This document shows, one piece after another, positions 1-11,328 of a stretch of 64,000 nucleotides of DNA. Where the stretch lies: assembly GCA_021234155.1 (NCBI GenBank), contig JAJEKV010000077.1, forward strand, positions 1,310,627 through 1,374,626, in the 5' to 3' direction. The notes under the pieces are model-generated. The model was given only the letters and a program-made list of their open reading frames with translations. It did no database searches and was not told the origin of the DNA. Made by a program: the position numbers and the translations under genes. Each line of letters begins with the position of its first letter. Position 1 is the stretch's first letter. The DNA is from Isoetes taiwanensis (taxonomy: Eukaryota; Streptophyta; Lycopodiopsida; Isoetales; Isoetaceae).

Positions 1-700
1 AGCCACTAATAATAGAACTAAAGGATCTACTCTAGAGCATACTACATATGGCTCTAGGTCTCTACCCCCTTCCCAATACAAGAGGAGCAAACATGATCAA
101 CCATCATCACATAATCATCACATCATGAGAATAATCATAAGAAGAACATCTTAACCTAATCATACAACTAACTAATGGTTAGGGTTCCTTGATTAGGTTC
201 AAGATGTTGAATATGGATTCTAGGATGGCTCTACTCTAGATACAAGATACTAGCACATCCTAGGATAATTTTATGAGCTATCACAACTACTATCCTACAT
301 ACACGCTCACAAGCTCTCCCTCCCGCATCCATTATTGCCTCCATGGTCTCCTCGAGCTCACGAGATGCCGCTCCTACTCCAAGAACGAGTCTACCTGCTT
401 TGGGGCCGCTGCACCAGACCTGCCCAAAACGATGTTGAAAAACGGGGTTCAACCCAGTAGGTGAGTCTCCCTCGTGCTAGGGTTTTGAAAGAGGTCTAGG
501 GTTAGGGTTTATGCCTATATAAGTTAGGTCCACCTAGGATGCCACGTGGCACCAATCGGGTGAGTCCCGTGGCCCGGTTGCCCCAATAGGTTAAGGCCCA
601 CGTGGATAATGGCTTAACCTATGGTTGGCTAAGTTATGAGAATAACTTAGCCATGCCCCCTAGTGCCACAACCTATGGTATACAAGGCTATGAAGATAGA
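1..700. other. No gene recognised
   Basis: No open frame here has coding character. The segment at 490-512 contains the plant telo-box word (GGTTAGGGTTTA) followed closely by CTATATAAG at about 514-522, which could be a TATA box. No coding exon downstream supports a real promoter. Confidence 0.3.
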
Positions 701-708
701 CTTGTATA

Positions 709-762
709 GTGACGGATCCAGGAATATACGTATTTATGACGTATATTCCCCTGGACCGTCAC
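709..762. repeat. Near-perfect 54 bp inverted repeat (hairpin)
   Basis: The left arm begins GTGACGG and runs into AATATACGT. The right arm begins ACGTATATTCC and ends CCGTCAC. The arms pair over about 23 bp with one or two single-base bulges around a 7 nt AT-rich loop. It could be a minimal foldback element or a transcribed hairpin; nothing nearby tells which. Confidence 0.75.
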
Positions 763-1855
763 AGCTTTAACATGACAGATGGAAAAAACTTGCTGAGTCC
801 ATAAAAACACTGTGTATTTTCTTTGGTTCAAACATGACAGTGGATGATATTTAAGATGCTCGGGATACCATAACTTTATATTGATTGATTGGATTTTTGG
901 ATTATGCCAGAATAAAATGATAATATGATATAAGATTCGATCAAAAAATCTCCTACGATATACTATTCCCACTTCATTGTCTATTTACATTACATCAAAT
1001 TTTGATGCGAGTTCAATACGATAACAGTGGCATTACGGACCATGTGGCATGAATGCGTGTCATATACATTATAAGGATAGACTAGATCATCCACAACCAT
1101 TTGGGTCAAGGTAAGTCGTGATTCTCTTTTGCTCGAGCTTCCTTGGTTCTTTCCCATCATATTGGAATGCATGCAGGGCATGTGCGCGAAACTGAACATA
1201 ATATAATTAATCCCTCCATTTTATTTTTGGGTTGGCCCAAGGGCATACCCTAGGAATGATAGTGGAGAAGCTAGAATATTTGCACAATATCTGAAATAAA
1301 TGGTGGAGATAGCGAGACAAGCCAGAATATCTACAGAATATCTTAAATAGACGTGCTGAGATAAGACCAAAAAAAACAAAGATTCCAAATCGACGTAATA
1401 TAGAAATAGGGCCTTTTTTTTTGTCTATGGTGCATTTGTGGGCTGACACGTGGCATTGCCAATAACCCAGTGGGTACCCTGATTCCCGGTGACAGTTTCA
1501 ACCGGTCACCCTGTTCATTTTTCAACAGGATTTTCTTAGCACTTGTGATTTACAGCAGTTAACACTTTGATATTTTTCAATCAAAGAAGTTACATTATCG
1601 TAATTCAAAAGCAGAATTACATTAAAAAAAATCATCGTTATATTCAAAAGCACATTCATTTTTGAATGACAATGCTGCTTTAAAAAAGCTATGCTTTAAA
1701 TGTTGCCACCCTTATTTTCAATAGCACTGTCAAAATAGACTCTAGATTAATCATGAACACGCAATAGCCCTTCAAGCATAGAACTACATCGGATACCTTC
1801 TACTTTGCAAGTTTTTCCAACCGCTACCTTTCCATTTCTCATACAAATAAAACCA
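763..1855. other. No gene recognised
   Basis: AT-rich sequence with only short open frames that lack recognisable domains. It lies downstream of the minus-strand gene ending at 1856, so its right part may be 3' UTR or terminator of that gene. Confidence 0.3.
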
Positions 1856-2524
1856 TTATTTGTTTTTCCGGTTAAATAACGCACTAGAAGAAGCATTTAT
1901 TACATGGTTGGGACCTCCAGAACCATCTGCAACACAAAAAACAAGATCATATCATAAAAATGCTTGCATGCACAAAAATCCAGCAAGTTCTCATGCAAGA
2001 ATCTTACCTAAAGACTTAAAAATATCCACAGAGGATGAATCGGAAGCAAAAGTTGTCGAAATAGATAATATCTCCCTTCTTAAATATGTAAGACAAAAAA
2101 ACTTGTAAAATAATGATGAAAATAGCAAGGAATTGTTAGAAATGAAAGAAAACTGTCGCCTTTGATACTTTCGCCCCAACTCCGTTTATACCAGACATTG
2201 ATAAAGTATGCAAGAATAATCAACGGGCAGAACTTTTATTGCTACGAAAAACTCCACTAAGAGCAAGAAACAAGACAAATGCCTTCAAAACGCAAGAAAT
2301 GCAACAGTAAGAAAGCAACAGCAAGCAAGCGCCTTCAGCTGACGAAGCTATGGCAAATTGAGGAGCAGATTCCTTGAGGAGCAGATTGCATGTTTCACAT
2401 GTATTTCAAATTGCAAGTACCTTGCCTGCGGATTAGGCTTCGATTTCAGCTTGTCATTGGATTTCGACCCATAAATCACTCCTCTTCTCGATGCCGTAAT
2501 TCTTTCTTCCTTGATTTCGTCTCT
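1856..2524 (-). CDS. Unrecognised spliced gene, last three exons
   Basis: Three minus-strand exons join without a frame break: 2421-2524, 2008-2078 and 1856-1926. The introns are GT-AG with donors GTACTTG and GTAAGAT, and the phases (2, then 1) fit exactly across both junctions. The joined C-terminus is about 80 residues. It is basic at first (RDEIKEERITASRRG, then KLKSKPNPQ), then serine/threonine-rich (ISTTFASDSSSVDIF), and ends ALFNRKNK before TAA at 1856-1858. I do not recognise the family. The N-terminal exons should lie to the right of 2524, but I could not resolve them. The phase agreement is the main reason to believe the gene; it could still be a decayed copy. Confidence 0.45.
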
Positions 2525-3135
2525 CTGAACATATAGAACAAAATAAATGTCACCCCTTTATACTTGTCTTCCTTTGCTTCTGCTTTCTTTGTTTTTGCCC
2601 TTGGTTTTTCCTCACAGAACAGATAGAATAGAATGAATGCTTTCTTTGTTTCTGTTCTTGCTTAGATTTTCCCCATTTCACAAAAGGGAAAACCACCTCA
2701 GATATAGGTAGCTCTTTGTGCACTAGCACCTAAGAATGAATTTGGTTATCAGGTTATGCGATGATGCATATTTTTTCAACTACTAATTTAAAATTTATGA
2801 GGTCATATGCGAAGTAGCATGTGATGGGTAAAAGGATGCAAGACATACGTTTTCTATGTCAAAACAAATAATATGGAAGAGAGGTATTAACGTGGGGAAA
2901 CTAAAAGTGAAATATTGATTGATAAGGGGAGCTAGACATTATTTACGAACGATTTGCACGCATGCCACGCTCCGTAGATTTATCTTATATGTTTTATAGA
3001 TTCAATGGCTATAAAGTTTTCTTTTCTAGATATATTGATGCTTTTGAAAAAGTATTGGCTTGGCTTGCAAGTTTAGTCTACTCGTCAAGCATCCTATACA
3101 AGTATCTATTCTTGTATAATTTAGAGAGTAAGACT
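2525..3135. other. Intergenic stretch between divergent genes
   Basis: This should hold upstream exons or the promoter of the minus-strand gene at 1856-2524 and the promoter of the plus-strand gene at 3136. An open frame in the frame of the latter extends back to 2962. It has no signal-peptide character, so I treat it as leader sequence. Confidence 0.3.
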
Positions 3136-4144
3136 ATGGCAAAGCTCCTTTGCATACTTATGCTTCTGCTACTAATTGAGGTGAAGACAACAATGTCAAC
3201 AAACCTAGTAGAACTGTCAGGTAATCAATCTACTCAAGATTATACTACAACTTCTATATTTCAGAAAATTTTGAGGAGTGAGTCTCAATGGATTTGTTTG
3301 TCACTTTGATCCACAGAATGTAGTAATCTCCCAGCAGATCAACTTGCATGCTTTGTGGTAGGTACAAGTCGTCATGGCATATTAAAGGTTTGTCCAAAAG
3401 GCTATGAGCAAATCGGCAACAAGTGCTACCCTCAATGTAAGAATGGGTATACAGGCAATGAAGGGATGTGTATAATGAATTGCCCTCCAGGTCTTATTGA
3501 TATTGGTATCTCTTGTACAAGCATATGGGCTAAAGAATGTTGTTCCCCAACTTGTTGTGGTGATTGTCCAGAGGATCACATAGACATTGGTTGTTTTTGT
3601 GCAACAAATATTGACAAAGAAAATTATACTCGAGGATTTGGAACAGATAGCTTGTGCCTTGCTAGTCAGGTAAGGCCATCCCTTCTGGAACCTACTTTCT
3701 ATGCTTATATATTAAGAAATTGCTGTGCTTTTTGCATAGGATGAGATTGAGGGTTTATGCTATCCAAAGTGTCATGATAACCAGGTTGGATTGGGACCAA
3801 TGTGTTTGGCTAGAGGACCTCATGAGGATGCTGGGCAGGACAAAAGATTTTCCATGCCATGTGATCAAAATAGTGTTTTCTATGCCAATCATGAGAACAC
3901 ATGTAAGATTATAGATAAAGAGCTTAAGGATGGAGGGAATGTGACCATTGCATGTATTGCATCTCTACTTGGCTCTGCTATAGTGCCAATTTCAAGATTA
4001 GAAGTGGTTGGCCGAGCATGTGGTTCTAACATACACTTAGCTGCCAAAGTTGTAAACAAAATCCTTACGCAAACAGGTGCTCGAAGTTGTAATTCTTCGA
4101 GTCATAGTGGTTGTTGCATTTCAAAACGTATCCATAAAGCATAA
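3136..4144 (+). CDS. Secreted cysteine-rich repeat protein, three exons
   Basis: Exons 3136-3220, 3317-3669 and 3740-4144 join in frame to give 280 residues. The introns are 96 and 70 bp with GTAATC and GTAAGG donors and CACAG and CATAG acceptors. The N-terminus (MAKLLCILMLLLLIEV) is a clear signal peptide, so the product probably enters the secretory pathway. The middle holds tandem units of the form CPKGYEQIGNKCY / CKNGYTGNEGMC / CPPGLIDIGISC, resembling EGF- or furin-like cysteine-rich modules, followed by a CCSPTCCGDC cluster. The last exon carries one more unit (CYPKCHDNQVGLGPMC) and a less cysteine-rich tail ending RIHKA. I do not recognise a named family or any catalytic motif. An upstream in-frame Met at 2962 exists, but the hydrophobic leader argues for 3136. 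Confidence 0.7.
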
Positions 4145-4219
4145 GAAACATTGGCTTTTACAATTATATAGCATATGTAGTCCTCAATATTAGCCTTTCC
4201 AAGCCAATAACGTGTAAGT

Positions 4220-4436
4220 CTTTTGTACTTTTACAACTTTTTTTGAACACCAACTGTACTGATAGAGAATATAAATGACCTGTTTAGAATCTATAAACCA
4301 TTTTGTACGTTACAACTTGAGAGACAAGGAGTTTACCTTGATACTTTTTGTAAAGCTTTTGTACTTTTACAACTTTTTCTAAACACCAACTGTACTGATA
4401 GAGAATATAAATGACCTATTTAGAATCTAAGCCATG
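4220..4436. repeat. Direct repeat of about 80 bp, spacing 136 bp
   Basis: The sequence from CTTTTGTACTTTTACAAC to GACCTGTTTAGAATCTA occurs at 4220-4300 and again, with few changes, at 4356-4436. It lies just downstream of the cysteine-rich gene, so it is probably a local duplication in its 3' UTR or flank. Confidence 0.8.
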
Positions 4437-4868
4437 GTTTTCCAATGGTTGGAGGGTAGGTTTTTTAATTTTAGAATCGACCATTCACGGTTTTAGCCAT
4501 GGCTGCAATGTATGAAATGTATGTTAGTAACATAATAGTTACAAACAGAACCTGAAAGGGCAAGACAAATCTTTCTTCAAAACTCAGACAATCTTGGTTT
4601 AAAAAAAAATGGAGTTTAATGATGGTGGAGTTAAATTGGTAAATTTGATATGCACTATTTAAATTTTAATAGCCACTAGTTCTGTATCTTGCAACACCAG
4701 AGCTCCATTTCAAGCAGATCAGACTTTAATTTAGCATTTGACATATACTGGAACATGGCTCTGCACTAAATAATAAGGATGTCGGAATTCATTGTGGAAC
4801 CTTAATCGTGCTTGGCTAACATGGCCTGAACGGTCTTCTGCTTAGATAAAGCAGTCAATGCTGCAGAG
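4437..4868. other. No gene recognised
   Basis: AT-rich, with no coding exon that I can support. It separates the duplicated 3' flank of the cysteine-rich gene from the PPR remnant. Confidence 0.3.
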
Positions 4869-5727
4869 TTCATGCACCAGCAAGGAATTTTCATATCCAA
4901 ACAACAGGTTCTACTTCAGGTGTAAGTCTGGTAGGCGTTTTCAAGTATCTGCTGGGCCTGCAAACCTGGCTGATCACCTTGTCCATCTATTCAGCTCTCG
5001 TGGTCATCTGATTAAAGAAATATTACAAAGTTTGTAAACCTAGTGAATACACAATGCAGGCACATTCCAAGCTTGGAGGAGGCAATCGTGCCCTCCAAAT
5101 GCATTCTAAAATGCTACTTTCAGTCCTATCTTGCTGCGTTGAAGGCATGCATTTAACATCAGGCATAGGCGAACAGAACGTGCCCAGCATGCTGAACCTT
5201 TTGTTGCTTTGATAAGGGTGCAATTGGAAGGCACAGAGCCAAACAAAGTGACACATTTGAGCATGTTGAAAGCATGTAAACTGTTGAAGATCTGTTCGTG
5301 GACAGTTGGTTGAATTTGGATTTGATTTGGATATTGCCATTGGGAATGCTCTTGTTGACATGTAGACAGATGTAGTAGGAGTCACAAATGGTCTTTCATA
5401 CATTGGAGAATCGGGACAATTATGAAAAAGTATGGCATGCTAAATATGCCTCAGTTTTCACTTCTCAGCCATGCAGGGCTTTTGAATGAGGCAGAGACTT
5501 TGCTCCAGAGCATGCATGTATTGATTGGAAGTGTATATTAACTGCCTGCAAAACATATGGCAATGTGGTCCTAGGTGCAGGAGATGCTTTACTGAAATTC
5601 TTGAATTAGATCCTCAAGATGCTGCTGGATATCTTCTTATGTCAGGAATATATTCAGTTCTTGCACGTGGTGGAATGATGTTGTCAATTTAGATCTTCTC
5701 AGACATTCAAGAGGTGGAATGCATCAC
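4869..5727 (+). pseudogene. PPR protein (E-domain class), decayed
   Basis: Pentatricopeptide repeat proteins of this class bind organellar transcripts and act in RNA editing or processing. Pieces in shifting plus frames read HQQGIFISKQQVLLQ and DHLVHLFSSRGHLIKE (near 4880-5020), AHSKLGGGNRALQMHSKM (5060-5115) and EGTEPNKVTHLSMLKACK (5228-5280). Further on come HAGLLNEAETLLQSM (5472-5515), DWKCILTACKTYGNV (5529-5573), CFTEILELDPQDAAGYLLMS (about 5587-5646) and WWNDVVNLDLLRHSRG. These follow the usual order of a PLS-type PPR protein: repeats, then a final L/S repeat, then the E motif. Several frameshifts and stops separate the pieces and many repeats are missing, so it is not functional. It reads into no DYW domain before non-coding sequence begins. 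Confidence 0.75.
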
Positions 5728-6560
5728 ATGATAGCCGTTCCAAAATAAAAAAAAGAATAAACAATAACCATGTGTTGGCGCTAAGAAAACAAAATCTGTG
5801 AAATATTTGGCATATTCAAATTTAAAAAATGCAAATAATTTCTTTTCGTTCTCTTATATCCCTACCCAGTTTTTTAAGTTATAATAATCGCTAGCCATGA
5901 ATAGATAGGTAAGATCTCCTATTCCTTTGCAACACATCCAAAAATATATACTTCCCCAACCTTAGAAATAAGAACGCTTTAATAGTTCACAAAAATGAGC
6001 TTTAAGTCTTTTCCCATTCTGAAGCATCACGTATGTGCAGTATATAGACTTCTCCTGATCTGCAAAAGTTAAGGTAACGTAAAGAAAACCCCATTGCATT
6101 CTACAGAATATCTTTTGAAACAAGATAACAAAGATAATCCTTATAAATTTTGCATTCTCAGATAAGACATTTTCCCTACTTTGCACACCATCTACCATAA
6201 TAAAATAACTATTCCCCAGACCAGCGTGCTAGAGAACCTGGAAATAGCCTGACAGATTTCATTTTAAGGACATCTTTCAGCCTAAATGCATTAGAAGGCA
6301 AGCTAGCACATAATTGTTGCGTGTCAAATATGTATCACGGGTTAGAGGCTTGAAATTTGTAAGTATAGAACACGTACAACGCAGAAGCAATAACGCATAT
6401 GTCCCAAGAAACAGTTTGAAAAAACATATGCGACGGCTTTGCTAATTATAATCAACAGATTCGATTCTTAAATAAGGATCACAGGATTACTCCTTAAAGG
6501 TGAAACCGAACATGTTAAATACATCTGAAAACCAAGAAAGGACTTACCAAGAGAGTTTGA
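5728..6560. other. Intergenic, 3' flank of the SMAP1-like gene
   Basis: No supported exon. The stretch lies downstream of the minus-strand gene ending at 6565 and presumably contains its 3' UTR. Confidence 0.3.
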
Positions 6561-6564
6561 GGCT

Positions 6565-6759
6565 TTAGGAAATGTCAGAGTCATCAAAATCATCATCAAA
6601 ATTGTTGAAGAAGTTCACATCCTGGGGCCTCATGTCAGTAACAGTGTCGCCAAGAAGATCGAGCGAGTCCCCGTCCATGTCTACGTCTATGGAAGCTCCA
6701 TCCATGTCTGCGATGAAGACCGAAAAGGGTTTCATGTCTGTTAAATCTGCAGCATCCAT
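6565..6759 (-). CDS. SMAP1: SMAP1-like small acidic protein
   Basis: A 64-codon frame starting MDAADLTDMKPF and ending FFNNFDDDFDDSDIS. The phenylalanine/aspartate-rich C-terminus is the hallmark of plant Small Acidic Protein 1, which in Arabidopsis is a protein of similar length needed for the normal response to the synthetic auxin 2,4-D and linked to the COP9 signalosome. I chose the Met at 6759 because the protein then has family length and composition. The frame stays open upstream to 6933, but that extension (basic, cysteine-containing) is not family-like and is probably 5' UTR. The plus-strand frame over the same bases is a serine-rich shadow. No intron is needed. Confidence 0.8.
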   Translation of the reverse strand: MDAADLTDMKPFSVFIADMDGASIDVDMDGDSLDLLGDTVTDMRPQDVNFFNNFDDDFDDSDIS

Positions 6760-9299
6760 AGCAAACCAGATCAGAAGCCTCGAAATGAAAACAGAAAAAG
6801 ACGGCAACCAATATGAGCCCTTACCAGAACTATGGCGTCCGCGATTCAAACAGGAGTGGCGTAGCACAGATTCTTTTGCCCTAAATCGAGTGGCTCGGAT
6901 TTCGTGTGGGGCACCCTTTAGTATTTTGGACAAATTTGGCTAATATGAGATAAATAGATAGATAGTATTTAGGGCCAGATTCGACCTTGGAAGATAGATG
7001 AGTGGCATTAGGGGTGGCCACATGATCATTTTTCTGCCTTCAACGGCAGATTTTGAGGCAAAAACGGAAGTGGAGGCCTCCATCTGAAGCCCGAGGCCAG
7101 CAATCTTCCATTCTCAAGCGGGAGCATCCACAAAAATTAGTAATCAGCATTGCGCCTTCTTCTCAAGCTCTTCCCCTTTATTCCTCGCTTTCACTCTTCA
7201 CTTTCTCCGTATCCTCCTCTCAGATGAAATTGAGATACTTGAGGTGGAGGCAAGAAATATCGAGATGTGGCCACCCCTATTTAAGCCTCAACCAATTTTT
7301 GCGTGACACTACACTGTGAAAACCAAAAACACTCTTGCTTAACTCAAAACATTGGATTAATTGGCAAGGGTGATCCTTGTCCTTTAGAATTTGAGTTAAG
7401 TGGCCAGAATCTTGGGCCGACAAATTGAGAGCAATCTTGAACATCTATTTGAAACTACCTACTACCGCAATGGAATCCCACGTGATCGCCGCCTAAAAAG
7501 GGGCAAAATAAAGAAGTGCCACCGGCCAGTTCTCGGACCGCCCCTACTTGATTTTCCACTATGCAACACTTTGCCACATCAGAATATTGTTTTTCGACTA
7601 CCTCAAATGCAACATGTCGGAACTCCGTTCCATAGAAACTTGTCGTCACAATTTATCCTCTGAAACACATTACAGCTTGAACATAGGACCAATGGGATTT
7701 GTTGGTGCCCTTAAAACGGGGAAGTAGCAAAGCGAGCGCCCTTTGCCAAAATAGGAATGAAGGCCATCGCCAGTTTGCAAGAATTTTCTAAAAGAGGTTT
7801 GTTTTCTTTTTATGGTTTCCATTTTGACTATATTTCTTTTTCATTATCCATGCTTTTAGAAAACATTTGTTTGGATTTAAATTGAATTTTCTTCAATGTA
7901 TATCAATGCATATAAATTGAAGAATGCTTCTTTCTTTCGCAAAGAACCTAGAAATGTAATGTTGTAGATTGGATTCTTGAAAATTAGCTTTGTATAAGTT
8001 GAGTTTTAATCCGATTTCTTGCTTGAGAAATTAGTTTGTATAAGTTTCATCTTGATGGGCCAGTATACGTACTCATGTGCATATATGCATGCTTGACATG
8101 CATGCAAGATAGAACATGCATGCAACATGGAGAGCATATAAGCAAGGGTTTTGCCTTTTTGAAAAAGCTTTTGCAGAGCATGAAAGCAGAAGGAGCAATT
8201 TCTGGGCAGTTTTGGTGGTCGAAATTTGGAGGATCATATCTCGACGACCAGAGATCCTTTTTACTTGATTTTTCTTTTTTTTTGGCAAGATTTTTGAATT
8301 AACATTCCGGATTGGGTCGGATCAAGCCGAAATTCATCCGCATGAAAGAGATATGGCAGAAAGAGTGAAGCTGAGTCATAATTGACTGCACTATATATAG
8401 TCTTCTGCAGTTTGGTTCTTGGAGCTAGGGCCAGTGGTCCATATATGAAGAGTTCTCAGGTGGGGTTTTAAGATTTACATCTGGGATTTTTATGCTTGCT
8501 AGAGATATGGATCTTAGAAGATGTATGAAGCTGACGGTTGCTTGAAACTTCACATAATTAATCATTGGTTTATGATCTAGATATAAGTTTGGATTAGAAT
8601 TTATCATGGGAGTATAGAGTGGACAAGAATAAGACAGCGTCTCTTGCAACTGCTGGAAGAACAACACCAAAGCTGGATGATAAGAACTCCTTTAGTGCAG
8701 AACTCGAACGGCATGTCTATGTTTTAGTTTTATGTCTTTTCTCTTGTCTTTATTTTTACTTGATAATTTGTTGCTTTTAGTCATTTTATTTGCATGTTAA
8801 ATATAAATCTAAGTACCTACAGATAGAATTGGAAAGCATCTGAGCTTATGCAGAATGGAAGAATTTAGGCAACAAAGGAGATTAGAGCAAGAAGAGTTGG
8901 GCAATATAATCACAAGTAATAAGAACATGCATGCTGTTAATGGTTGAATATAATTAACTAAGAAATTATGAAATATAAGGTTATTAATTCCAAGACTAAT
9001 GAGTTGATTCTATTTTTGACACTCGAAGATGGAACCTGGGTGTAGGATCATCGGCCGTGGCCCAAGGCCAGGGTTATAAGACTCTATGGATTTTTGAGTT
9101 GAAAGTGTGGGTTTTCGAATCACATTAGTGAGCCAATAAATTCATATTTAAGGAAGTGGTGTTTTTATATTAAATTATAAAAATCATAGCTAAGTGACCC
9201 TTTATAAATAATCTTGTGAAGTTCACCAATATCTAATCATTGTGAGTAGTGGTTCTAGCATTTACATCGACTTATTTGGGTTTATTAGGGTCTTCATCA
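6760..9299. other. No gene recognised
   Basis: The first few hundred bases should be the promoter and leader of the SMAP1-like gene. A CACGTGA G-box word occurs near 7479. Several CATGCA/GCATGC words cluster at 8085-8125. The remaining open frames are short and show no domain. The sequence is otherwise unremarkable AT-rich DNA. Confidence 0.3.
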
Positions 9300-10426
9300 C
9301 TTATTTACCTTCTCCAACATGGTATTGGAAGAATTGGCAAGGGAAGTACATGTTTCAAGTATGTTAAGTTTATGTTTATGGATTTAATAGAAAGATCGTG
9401 AGTTGTATTCTTATGGGGTGAAATGGGCTTAGGATGGTAAGCATTGTATATGGAGAATGTTAGTATTTCTATTATTCAATGAAGTTTATAGATCTACATC
9501 CAGTGACACAAGGCTTGGACTTCTTCGACATGTTGGGATTGTTAATGATCTTCATCGAGTTAGCTACTGCATGGTTAGGTTGTATGGGCAACCTCACAAG
9601 AAGCAAGAGTATGATCTAGGCATATGTTTAGTAAATACTCTAATGAACATCACATGTCATTGTCTCAGCCATCAGATCCACGGTGTCTTGATGTCTTGCA
9701 TTTGTTATGTACTTGGATCCTTCCGATCGGACTTCGAAAGGGTTTCGGTTGCTCGGCATGAATCATGTTCTATGTTCTGTATTTTGCTCGCGACACCGCG
9801 TAGTTCTCCGGCGAGGATGCTATGTTAGTAAACTCTTGTGAACTCCCAAGGTAAGAGGGGTCCTCCCGCCTCAGACGCGATGAGCGGGCGGATACAAGGT
9901 TCACCTCACCACCACCCTGGGCTTGGAATGTGTTATGACTAAGCATTATGCTACTAACGAACTTTGATATAGGCTAGTTGACCTTCCCATTCTCCCGGAG
10001 CTTTGTTTATGATGGTTTGGTACTTTGATTATGTTCTTTGCTCTTGATGTTCATGATGTTTCCTTCGTTGTCATTGTCTAGCATTGCACCATAGGTTCTT
10101 GTGTCTTTGAGATGTTTATGTTTTGTTATCCAAGACTTTCAAGATGTTTTATGCCTGCAGAGGCAGCTTTGGGATCCCCATTTAGTCCCGAGGACTAATC
10201 CCTTTGAGTGCATCAAAGGACTAAAGGTGGTGCTCTCGGCCATAGCAAGAAGACGCTTCTAGATCGTGGATGAGTTTGGAAGTTTCTCGAAGAGAAAGCT
10301 TTAGCTTGATGTTGAACTTATATTCATTTTGGATGTTATTTCCCTAGAAATTATGTGATAATTGATGGATTATAGTGGATCATTCCCAATTATTTATTGG
10401 AAGATTAAATTCTTCGCTAACATTAT
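9300..10426. other. Repeat-like DNA, class unknown
   Basis: No conserved protein frame. At 9318-9331 the bases CA then TGGTATTGGAAG resemble an LTR end followed by a degenerate Ty1/copia primer-binding site (TGGTATCAGAGC), but no matching second LTR was found. An open frame at 9457-9828 has no recognisable domain. Confidence 0.25.
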
Positions 10427-11328
10427 ATTCTGGGAAAGGACTCGCGAGAGACACAAAACCGGATAGGCTTGTCATTCATCACAGCAGCAGTATACAATGT
10501 ATAAGAAGAGAGAGGGGTATTTGAACATAGGAACAATATCGGACTACCCCAAAAAAGAAAAATGTGCTAAGGCATGATAAGAGGGCAATGGCGCATAAGG
10601 ATTCTCATCTGGGATAAAAACCTCGGCTCTTCGGGTTTCGAGGAAAACCCTAATGAGAAATGGTCGCCACCAACCTCAATGTGGTGCCTAGAGAACGAGA
10701 GAAAGCCCACGACGAAAGGCAAACCTAAGCAACACCCCAAACAACCGCTAAAAACCCCATGTAACAACGAGGATGACGAACTAAAACCAGGGACCCCAAA
10801 AGCCGGGGAAGATAGCGAAATCCCTCAGAAGACCAAAAACTCAAAACAATTCAGAAGAGTCGAGAGAAACAAGCCTAGCCATAAAAAAGAATCCGCGATC
10901 AAGAAAGTCGGAAGAGATAAGGCATAAAAATCGATTAAAAGAGAGTAACAAAAAAGATAAGCGCCACCGGTAAGGTGGAAAGCATCACCCAAAATGGAAA
11001 ACATGATATATAAAGATGCATCACCCTCAAGGTGGAAATAAACAAAGATCGCCCATAGTTTTGAAAAACACGTGAAAATGCCAAGGAAACAAAGAACAAG
11101 GCAAAAAGCTTACACCCACAAGTGAAAAACCACAAAAGAGCAAGGACCAATACTAATACAAATGAAAAAGATGCACACCGCACGCAGGGGTGGGAAGGGG
11201 GGAAGCTACGAAAGCAACGGGAAGAAAATGTCGTGTGGAGAAGACGCCGATAACCGCCCGAGAATGGAACTAGCCTAAGGGGCTCGCCCTTTCCTGAATG
11301 AAGCATCCGATGGCTCTGGATCGATGGG
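10427..11328. mobile_element. Unclassified inverted-end repeat, copy 1 (902 bp)
   Basis: It starts ATTCTGGGAAAGGACTC and reaches the inverted counterpart CCTTTCCTGAAT at 11288-11299, followed by a palindrome-bearing junction ending GATCGATGGGAT, where copy 2 begins immediately. The last 100 bp (GAGAAGACGCCGATAACCG, GAGAATGGAACTAGCCTA, GGGGCTCG) closely match the end of copy 2 at 18271-18315. It contains the motif CTTCGGGTTTCGAGGAAAAC, shared with the 56.6 kb element. No transposase was found. The class cannot be assigned from structure alone. Confidence 0.55.

Noticed and set aside
6572-6943. Plus-strand 123-codon serine-rich frame
   Set aside because: It is the antisense shadow of the SMAP1-like gene, whose acidic C-terminus is family-specific.
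9300-9331. Ty1/copia LTR end with primer-binding site
   Set aside because: Only 8-9 of 12 bases fit, there is no second LTR, and no copia protein is seen nearby.
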